Below are positions 56,976-64,000 of a stretch of 64,000 nt of DNA, piece by piece. The notes beneath the pieces were generated by a model. The model saw only the letters and a program-made list of their open reading frames with translations. It was not told where the DNA came from and ran no database searches. The translations under genes and the position numbers were made by a program. The stretch is from Thinopyrum elongatum (lineage: Eukaryota > Streptophyta > Magnoliopsida > Poales > Poaceae), in NCBI GenBank assembly GCA_011799875.1, contig CM022298.1, forward strand, positions 495,483,180-495,547,179, written 5' to 3'. Numbering within the stretch: position 1 is the stretch's first letter; every line of letters begins with the position of its first letter.

Positions 56976-57639
56976 GAGACAAGGCGCACACATTAATAGC
57001 CAACGAAGTCCTTTTGAAACAAATAGCTGACACGTTAATATCGCAAACAGTTGTATTATATGAACCGTGTGTTCCCGTAACCATTTAAGTGCAGCCACTA
57101 CCTCTGCCAAAATTTAACCATACTCGGTGGCGTGCGTGCAGCGGTTTGATTAGACGGGACGAGCGCGAGAAGTCCGCCGTGCAGACTCGACGGGACGCGT
57201 GCATCCTGTCCACCTCGCAGGCTCGACGGGCACGTGCGAGCAGCAAGGCCGCCCATGCTCACCGGGAAGCGAGCTCTTTGACCTCCAACCACCAGCCGCC
57301 AGCCTCACTCACAACTTCTCCATTAACGGCGGCCGAGCCGCTGTTTAACACGCGGTTAATTAAAGCACCTAGACGGAGGGTGTTTGCTTGTGATCCCATG
57401 GCAGCATTTGCTTTGGTTGTGTTTTCAACTCGTATTCCGGCCTAATTTAAATTGCCACATAGGGCAACGGATAATACGACGACAAATAAAATGACAATGG
57501 ATAATATGACGACAAATTTACAATGGCGCGGATAATAATTGTCTTACATATTCCGGATAATTTAAAATGCCACATGCGGCAAAGCCCAGAAGACACGGGG
57601 GCAAGAGAAGAAGGAAATCGCAGACAATGATCTGGGTTG
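56976..57639. other. GC-rich and AT-rich spacer in X2
   Basis: Bases 57120-57290 are GC-rich with repeated CGACGGGACG / GCTCGACGGGCACG words. Bases 57450-57560 contain three copies of GGATAATA-type sequence. No supported gene. Confidence 0.4.
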
Positions 57640-58251
57640 CTACTGTCTCCACTCATCGATGGATCGTTGGGCGACGACATCCTCCAGCTCCTTCTTCAAT
57701 TCATCACGACTTTGCTTGAAAGCAGCCACGGATTCCTCCACCTCCTGCTCACGCTCGATCCGGAGCTTCCTCAAGTCACCCATCAGTTCCTCGACGACCG
57801 TTGTCAGTGTCATCCCCGAGGTACTGCTCTGCTCATGTAGCATCTTCCAGCCTGCGGCCTCCTCCTCCTTCTCGGTGAGTGCCTTGAGGAGCTTCGCATT
57901 GTCACCCATGAGTTGCACGACGAGGCCGGTCGCCTTGTCAACCGAGGCATCACTGATCTTGAGCAGCTTCATCAAGCCGTCGACCAGCTCCTGCTGCTTA
58001 ATGAGGCCAGCGAGAATGTCGTCGTCGCCGGCCAAGGACTTCAACAACGCCAGCTCATCGCGATCGCTGATGCGGCGAGTGCGCTTGTGAGAGCCCTCGC
58101 GTGCCCGTGAGAGCTCGTTCGAGGGCTCCGCGGTGCGCCGGGACATCTTTGCTGTGGCTGTCGCTTCGCGGCGGGACCTCTCTAGTGCTTCCGCGGCCTT
58201 GGTCTTTGCTGCCTGGTTATATGTCCACCCGAAACTCCTCCCACCGGTCAT
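57640..58251 (-). CDS. Intact 203-residue coiled-coil protein, X2 cargo
   Basis: A single uninterrupted frame, starting MTGGRSFGWTYNQAAKTKAA and ending RSIDEWRQ. I recognise no catalytic domain. The N-terminal third is basic (SRREATATAKMSRRT, HKRTRRISDRDE), possibly a nuclear signal. The rest is Leu/Lys/Glu-rich with heptad character (LIKQQELVDGLMKLLK, LLKALTEKEEEAAGWK, ELMGDLRKLRIEREQEVEES), predicting a coiled coil suited to dimerisation. A TATAAAA about 80 bases upstream and G+C-rich codons suggest it was expressed recently. It sits near the CACTA end of X2, reading inward, where X1 holds an exonuclease. A DNA-binding or accessory transposition role is possible but unsupported. Confidence 0.7.
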   Translation of the reverse strand: MTGGRSFGWTYNQAAKTKAAEALERSRREATATAKMSRRTAEPSNELSRAREGSHKRTRRISDRDELALLKSLAGDDDILAGLIKQQELVDGLMKLLKISDASVDKATGLVVQLMGDNAKLLKALTEKEEEAAGWKMLHEQSSTSGMTLTTVVEELMGDLRKLRIEREQEVEESVAAFKQSRDELKKELEDVVAQRSIDEWRQ

Positions 58252-58330
58252 GGCGGAACGACTTGACAGGAAAGACCAGTTTTGTGGGTGATGAGGAGAG
58301 GAACTGTGGAGTAATTTTCGAGTGGGTAGT

Positions 58331-58337
58331 TTTTATA
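58331..58337 (-). promoter_or_regulatory. TATA box of the coiled-coil gene
   Basis: GGCTATAAAAACTACC on the minus strand lies about 80 bases upstream of the ATG at 58251. It is the best TATA sequence in X2 and correctly spaced for a short leader. Confidence 0.6.
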
Positions 58338-58439
58338 GCCCGGTGCTAAGTGTGAACACATATTAGTTTGATAGGTGTGAACAGATTTGCAATTACTTGT
58401 TGCATTGTAATCTGCAATGTGACGAGAAACATGGTCAAA

Positions 58440-59203
58440 ATTTATTGATGGTTCTGTGCCACGTGTTATTTATCACACACGTGTTAACATAAGGAAACGT
58501 ATGTGTAACTTACTAATCATCGCACACGAGTACTCGCAGACGCATCGCGTGCGATACTCCTAGCCACCGCAAGCAACTAGTTTGCATTTTTCAAAGTTTT
58601 TTGTACGAACATAATCACACACGAACTAACTATAGTAACCGTCTGTGTTATAATTTCTCATCGCAAACAGTTCATCCGAGTGGGCTGTTTGCTGCGTATC
58701 ACACACATCTTGTTTACATGAATCGTTTGTGTACTTTTGGCTCATCGCAAACAGTTCATCTATGTGAACTATATGCCGCATATCACACACATCTTGTTAA
58801 GTTGAACCGTTTCTGTTCTCTTCCCTAATCGAAAATAGTTCGTCCGAGTGAACCATATGCCGTATATCACACACACCTTGATCTGGCTAACCGTTTCTAT
58901 TCCATTCCCTAATAGCACACAGTTCATTGGAGCAAACTGTATGCCGTATATCGCACACACATTGACAGGGCTGTCCATTTCTGTTGTTCTGCCTCATCGC
59001 AAACAGTTCTTCGGGATCAACCGTATGCCCCGCATCGCACACGTAACTGAAATCTGAACCGTGTTTTATGTCTCCGCCATCGCAAACATTTTGCATCTTT
59101 TTTGACGTTTTTTTACATCCCCGTTTGCGATTAATGCATCGCACACAGTTTCGTCAAAGGGTCTCTGATCGTAATGTCGTGTTAGCAGCATCCTGCAGTA
59201 GTG
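58440..59203. repeat. X2 CACTA-end subterminal and terminal repeats
   Basis: ATCGCAAACAGTTC, CGTATATCACACAC and AACCGTTTCTGTT motifs recur in units of about 80-84 bases from 58600 to 59090, inverse to those at 3595-3850 in X1. The terminus GTGTTAGCAGCATCCTGCAG TAGTG ends at 59203. Confidence 0.8.
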
Positions 59204-59206
59204 GCA

Positions 59207-59490
59207 TTTCGACCTGCTAAAGGCCCATGGTTTCTTCTGGGCCGTAACAGGCCAGCAAAATATTCAGCCTGTTAATGGCCCGAAGCTACATGGGCCCAAC
59301 TAAGCGATGGGTCCACTAAAGACCCAACTAAACTTTGGGCCGAATATAGGCCCGTGTAAGTTGTGGGCCTGGCGCAAAGTGTGAAGGCCCAAATGGCCTT
59401 TCAGGCCCAAGAAAGTTGCAGGCCGGCCCAATTGTGGCCCGCTAAAATGAAGGCCCGTTAGCGGTGAATGTTTCGGCCCGGTCGACTACA
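59207..59490. repeat. GGCCCGT/ACGGGCC array, right part
   Basis: This continues the array interrupted at 36690, with AAAGGCCCATGG, GGGCCGTAAC, TGGCCCGAAG, GGCCCAACTAAG and GGCCCGTGTAAG words in both orientations. Confidence 0.75.
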
Positions 59491-59801
59491 TCAGATTTTA
59501 ACCTTTTTTTCACATCGCGAATTATGGCATATACGGTAACTAGTAGGAATTAAGAACAAACCTACTCTATACAATAAAGAAATTACGGCATAGTAACTTA
59601 GAATTTAGAATAAACCTACACTATACAATAAAGGATTTATGGTATATTACATCCACTGGGCATCGAAGTTCGCCACCAGTGATCATAAAGCGCAACGAAG
59701 AAGCAGATTACAAAAACTGCGCGCCATTGCAGCGTAACAAAATAATACTGAACCAAGACCACTTCCAAGACAGTTCAAGAAAGGTTAGCCTTGCGCGGGA
59801 A
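59491..59801. other. AT-rich 3' flank of the TNPA-like gene
   Basis: Contains a direct duplication of about 65 bases (AATTATGGCATATACGGTAA / AATTACGGCATAGTAACTTA, then CCTACWCTATACAATAAAG). No coding signal. It probably includes the 3' untranslated region. Confidence 0.45.
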
Positions 59802-62800
59802 CTACTGCGCAAGCTGCTGAGCAAGGTTGTGAGACCGGCCTAGCATGTCGATCATAGCTTCCAGGTGTAGCTGTTTAGCAATGAGGTTCTCATTGGTGTT
59901 CTCCGCAATCTTTCTTAGAGATAGGACTTCAAGTCGAAGTTGAGTTGCAGAATGCCTTTCTGCTAGAACTTGGGACTGAAGAAGTCGAACTGATTCAGAC
60001 AGTGAATTCTGTGAGCTTGTCTGACTGCTAGTCTCAAGTAACTTGAACACTACATCAAGACAAGACTTTGGGGTTGTCTCGCTATCTTCAAGATGTTTTG
60101 CCTTCTTTGTTGCAATATATGTTGGGTTTGTCTCACAGCCTTCAGTAGATTTGTGCATGCCATCAGGCATATCACCCTGAAACAAGCAGAGAGATGACAG
60201 GTTTTGCACGTGTATAAACAAAGTTGATAACTGTGCTGTCAATTCAATCCAATTTCAAATTAGAAAATAAAGAGTAAGTTCAAAATATCAATAGCATAAT
60301 TTGGCATTGTTCATAATGCGGGGAGCTTCACCACATTACTAGATTACCATGTCAACAAAACAAGCATAGATGAAGGGCAAAGACAATCATTGTATCTATT
60401 TTGGTTAATGTGCATGGCATGTTGTTCATATCATCAGCCACATCAGTAAGATAAAACAGGAGATGACAAGGTGCAAACTTGGGCTGCTTCACCACACACT
60501 GGATTATAGATCCACAAAAACAAGCATACATATAGGGGGTATTGAGTAATGTGCATGGTATGAATAAGGAATTTGGTTTTACAAGTAAAACTTGGAACTT
60601 ACAGTTGTTGCGAACATGCATTTTGATAGAAACAGCAAACTAAACGGCAGTTAACGATAGGGAGTATGAGCAAATTAAACAGCAGTTGAGGATAAAGGCT
60701 TTAGAAGGACTGACTTACATTAACAGTTAACACTGGCTTTATAATGCCCTTCTCCATGTCAAGGGAAGGATAACTCAAGAATTTCAGCACAGAATCTTCT
60801 TCATAAGCATTGCATGTACTCTACATTTTGTAGAGAGTAATTATAGATATGATAATACTGGAAGGGATAAAGGATAATGAAGATAAGATGCAGATTGATG
60901 CTACATAATCAACTACCAATCCCTGGAAGTACAAGCGTTACAGGACAAAATGTACTGACAAGAGCAATGGGCTACACTTCTGCACTTGCATTGTCTGTGT
61001 ATTCAACTTTTTGGTAAGATTAAATATAGATCTGATATTTTTTAGTAAATGGTGGGCGAGGGAGATAAGATGCAGAATGCTACAAAATGAACCAATCCCT
61101 CTTCCCATAATATAAGAGTGTTTTGAACACTGGTGTACTGTACAAAACGCTCTTATATTATGGGACGAAGGGAGTAGCTGTTAATGTAAGTACAGTGATA
61201 GACGACGTTCAGTCCTTACAAGAGGACTGCAGAGCTAAACCTCTTCAAAAGCATTGGGTTTATTCTAAATTTATGTAAGAGTCGATACGGGTCTTATAAT
61301 GTCCACCAAATGGAGGATAACGAGGCTAACATGTGCAGTGATGCTACATAATCAACCAGCTATGAAAGTAAGTATGGTCATACAGGGCAAGAGGTACTCA
61401 CAAGAGCAATGCAGTGTGCAGTATAGTTGCGAGATTCTGTGGTCCCTTGAGAATGAATGTTCTTATGCAAACAGTTTTCGTACAAGTGAGACGTTAAGGC
61501 ACATGCAGAAATGTAGTTCAAATTGCGATGTGACATCATAGGCAGTACCTTACGCTGCAGACGAGTCCAATGTGTAACAAGATTATTCCAGTCACTGTCT
61601 GATAAATGTAGCACCGAAGACTTTACAGAAATTTCGTTTAGAGGCTTGCCATCGAAGTGCGCTTGCCTCAGGTAGGAACGATACTTCATCAACGATTGCT
61701 TGAAAAGCGCAACCAACCCTTGCTCGTCTTGACTATCAAGTTTGGTCCTCGCCTATTTAAAAGAATGAAATCTTGTGTCTTCTGTCAGCAGAAACATATG
61801 TAGTAATTACCATGAATAACATTAGTACATTACTTACGCGTAAGTTGCGGAGGAAGATTGGAAATTGTTCTTTGTCTGTGGTATAATCTTTCCATGAAGG
61901 AAAGATGCACACAAAGTTCCTGACAACAATATAAGCTTCGTCTTGTAAACTAGGAAGAAGTGGAACAGGAGTCCTATTTGCTGCAATTGGGGCTCTCTCT
62001 CGTTTGAAAAGGGATTTGGCAACTGGATTTGGTGTACTCTTTGCTGGAATGGGGGTTTTGCGTCGTAGAGCTAGTGCTATGTCAACTGGCATCATCATAC
62101 TGTTTGCGGCAGTTGGGGTCTGCTGAGTTGGGGCATCAGAGATGGCCAGTGTAGTAGGGCTAGAGTCTGCTAGAGTTATGGCCGTGTTTTCTGGGTCTGG
62201 TGATATTGCAACTACACCTAATGGGCTATTTGAATTATCAGGTGTCACTACCGTTTCCAAATACTTTGTTCGTGCTCCTCCGCGATCAGCAATCGCCCTC
62301 TTCCTTTTGAACGTCTGATACACCAGAACAGCATTTGAATGGATAAATATGGTATGATGACAGATGGAATATGTACTGAAAATGGATAGGCAGGGAGTAT
62401 TCACATACACAATGTGTAAACTAAGCTAGTGGCAGCGCAACAAAGTTGAAGCAATGCAAAGCATCAGTTGCAAGATATGTGCGACCAATATAACATTGGA
62501 AAGTTAGAGCAAGCACCTTGATGGGTGAATAAGATAGGGCATCTGCCTCTGACTCCTCCACTAGGGAGCTACATTGACTTAGGTCTCCCTCTAGCTCAGA
62601 ATCACTGCTAGGATCATATTCTGAGCATGAATCTGTAGGTGGAGAGCGTTTGCATTGCATTGCATCCAGACTTGATTTCAATCCCTTAATGCCAAGTTTG
62701 ACAGCCATGGCATTGTTCTGCTTTATTCTTTTCATGCGCGCAAGCTCATAATCATTATGATGATGTTCAGTATCTAAGATTCATGAAAACATAAAAAGTA

Positions 62801-63568
62801 GTCAGATTATCTATGGAATGCATTGTGGATTCAACTCGAAGAGTATCTCCCTATAAACCCCTGCGTATGCAAAGTTCACCCCCCAACCGTGCTGACCAGA
62901 CCACACACAGAAATACAAACCTCTTATGTCTCTATAACAGGCAGACACACATTAAAAAACTGAAGTAGGAACATTAGAATCATATCGAATTCGTATTTGA
63001 ACAAATAAACTAAGGAATTATGAGTGGCATAATGTTTAGCTTCAAGGGTGGAGTGCTGGTAGTGCGACACAAAGCAAGTACGCAGATTGTATTCCATATA
63101 AAAGATCGTAGTCTATGTAAAAGGTGGAAATGACACTTTCTTTCTATACAATGCAGTGTTCGTTGCCCACACATGATGGAAGAGATCACACAGAGAAATA
63201 ATATTCACTCATGTCTGCGGTTCCAGTATTTTGAAACAGGGTGGTCCACCCTAAAAGAATATTGACAACAAATATGACAAGGCAAGCATAGAGGTAGTGA
63301 ATCAATCATTACTTGTGAGCTTACTAGGACAAGTATGCAGAATTGTAACTGCAGTAAGAGACGTTCCAAAATCTGAATCAAGAAGTTGGTCTAGCACTTA
63401 TTGTTTGCAACTAATCGACGTGAATAATTGGATATCATATCGAATGAGTAAGAAAGACAAGTAAAATTGTCAACAAACCTGGCCTGCAGTAGTAATCTGG
63501 GTCAATGTCACTATGACCAACAATCCAAAATGACCAGTGTCTGTTCCTAGGGCCGGAATTTTGAAACC
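59802..63568 (-). CDS. TNPA-like (Ptta/En/Spm-type) multi-exon gene of CACTA-B
   Basis: Exons with matching splice sites and phase are 63568-63479 (RHWSFWIVGHSDIDPDYYCR), 62773-62517 (YELARMKRIKQNNAMAVKLG, then acidic), 62314-61838 (basic TFKRKRA, then Pro/Thr-rich), 61752-61549 (SSVLHLSDSDWNNLVTHWTR), 61461-61402 (NIHSQGTTESRNYTAHCIAL), 60830-60718 (AYEEDSVLKFLSYPSLDMEK) and 60180-59802 (coiled coil, ending NLAQQLAQ). The W-x-x-L-V-x-x-W stretch followed by K-N...TTxSRxY resembles the Ptta/En/Spm plant transposase domain. Such proteins bind subterminal repeats of CACTA elements. The first exons toward 64000 and one exon between 61402 and 60830 are unresolved. No stop or frameshift was seen in these exons. 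Confidence 0.65.
61097..61175. mobile_element. Short Stowaway MITE in an intron
   Basis: CCCTCTTCCCATAATATAAG at the left pairs with CTTATATTATGGGACGAAGG at the right, giving a 79-base hairpin. Ends match CTCCCTTCGTCCC-type Stowaway termini. It lies between two exons of the TNPA-like gene and does not break coding sequence. Confidence 0.8.
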
Positions 63569-64000
63569 CTGTGAACATTACAAGTACTAAAGATTACTGA
63601 AATACATCGGAACCATTAAGTGTAGGTAGCACTCAGTACACAACAAACCCTAATGACAGTCCTGCCTAATGAGTAATGAATCAATTAGAAATTGGGTGAT
63701 GAGGAGTGGCTGCTGAGTGTTGAGGACGTATCTCAGGATAAATCGGGTTGGCTTAGTGGCTGCTGCACGCCTGAGCCCTGAACGGACAGGGAAGGTAGGC
63801 ACGGCGGCGCGCCCGGGCAGCGATGACGCTGTTGGGTGAGCGGCTCCTGACCTCCTGTTAGTCCGGCGACTCCTCCTAGAGTCATGTCATCCGGGGATGG
63901 CAAGTGGCTGGCGAGGCAGGCGGCTGGGGGCGAGTAGAGATCGGAAGCACAGCAGAACAGAGGGGAATCGGGGCTTGGGCCGACCCAAAATCCCAGGGTG
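63569..64000. other. Upstream part of the TNPA-like gene, GC-rich toward the edge
   Basis: From about 63700 the sequence becomes GC-rich (GGCACGGCGGCGCGCCCGGG), like a grass gene leader or first exon. No start codon could be joined convincingly to the exon at 63568. The gene may continue beyond the window. Confidence 0.4.

Larger units (their letters stand above)
36691..59203 (-). mobile_element. X2: inverted X-family CACTA element nested in CACTA-B
   Basis: It starts CACTGGTACAGCGAGGTGCT and ends, read inward from 59203, CACTACTGCAGGATGCTGCT. GCA is duplicated at 36688-36690 and 59204-59206. The total is 22513 bp, or about 9954 bp once the nested Copia element and its duplicated CTTTA are subtracted. 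From the CACTG end it carries the B3 gene, the same degenerate tandem array as X1, a 5S rRNA-like patch, a roughly 500-bp tandem repeat and an intact coiled-coil gene. No transposase is present. It is oriented opposite to X1 and X3. Confidence 0.92.
35748..64000. mobile_element. CACTA-B: CACTA transposon with TNPA-like gene, right end outside window
   Basis: The left terminus begins CACTACAAAAAAACCACTTC at 35748, followed by TGTGATGATA, repeated ATGACGAT / CATGGAAGTG motifs and a GGCCC-rich array. X2 interrupts it at 36691-59203, after which the GGCCC array resumes. A multi-exon minus-strand gene (59802-63568) follows. The right terminus is not in the window, so the total length and the 3-bp duplication (GAG lies at 35745-35747) cannot be checked. 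Its end resembles that of CACTA-A. Confidence 0.7.

Overview
This window is repetitive plant DNA, almost certainly from a Triticeae grass (the wheat, goatgrass and barley group). The evidence is densely nested CACTA transposons, a Copia LTR retrotransposon whose LTR and coding layout resemble the Triticeae Maximus/SIRE group, an LTR start that I recognise as Angela/BARE-like, Stowaway MITEs and plant-type introns. I see no ordinary host gene. Every coding stretch belongs to, or has been captured by, a transposable element.

Layout. (1) From the left edge to 24582 lies CACTA-A. It carries a decayed TNP2 transposase on the + strand, an apparently intact GRF zinc-finger gene on the - strand (19361-20040), and long subterminal repeats. 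(2) A second CACTA element, X1 (3421-17557), sits inside its transposase gene. It has 3-bp AGA target duplications, and removing it restores the DUF4218 reading frame. X1 has no transposase but carries an exonuclease pseudogene, a B3/F-box chimera, a zf-XS-like gene and a B3-domain gene. (3) 24583-35747 is a scrapyard: two Angela-like LTR fragments, a clean solo LTR (26778-28345, target duplication ATCCC), foldback elements, and a left-truncated relative of X1 called X3 (about 29310-35037). (4) From 35748 to the window end lies CACTA-B. It has its own left end, GGCCC-rich arrays and a multi-exon TNPA-like gene on the - strand (59802-63568). (5) Element X2 (36691-59203, TSD GCA), an inverted relative of X1, interrupts CACTA-B. 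(6) A 12.55-kb Copia element (43432-55985, TSD CTTTA) interrupts a roughly 500-bp tandem repeat inside X2.

How the parts work together. CACTA-A and CACTA-B would supply catalytic (TNP2) and DNA-binding (TNPA-like) functions. The X elements are large, transposase-free passengers. Their two ends differ (one begins CACTA, the other CACTG), their subterminal regions are full of CATCGCACACGGTT-like repeats, and all three copies keep a B3 DNA-binding-domain gene next to the CACTG end. The other cargo differs between copies. Insertion order is clear from nesting: X1 is younger than CACTA-A, X2 is younger than CACTA-B, and the Copia element is younger than X2. A hand count of about 34 differences between its two LTRs (about 2%) suggests a recent insertion.

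Most of the damage is base substitution to stop codons in contexts expected from deamination of methylated cytosine, with a few single-base deletions. Element names (A, B, X1-X3) are mine. Family names are from recognition only, since no database could be searched.
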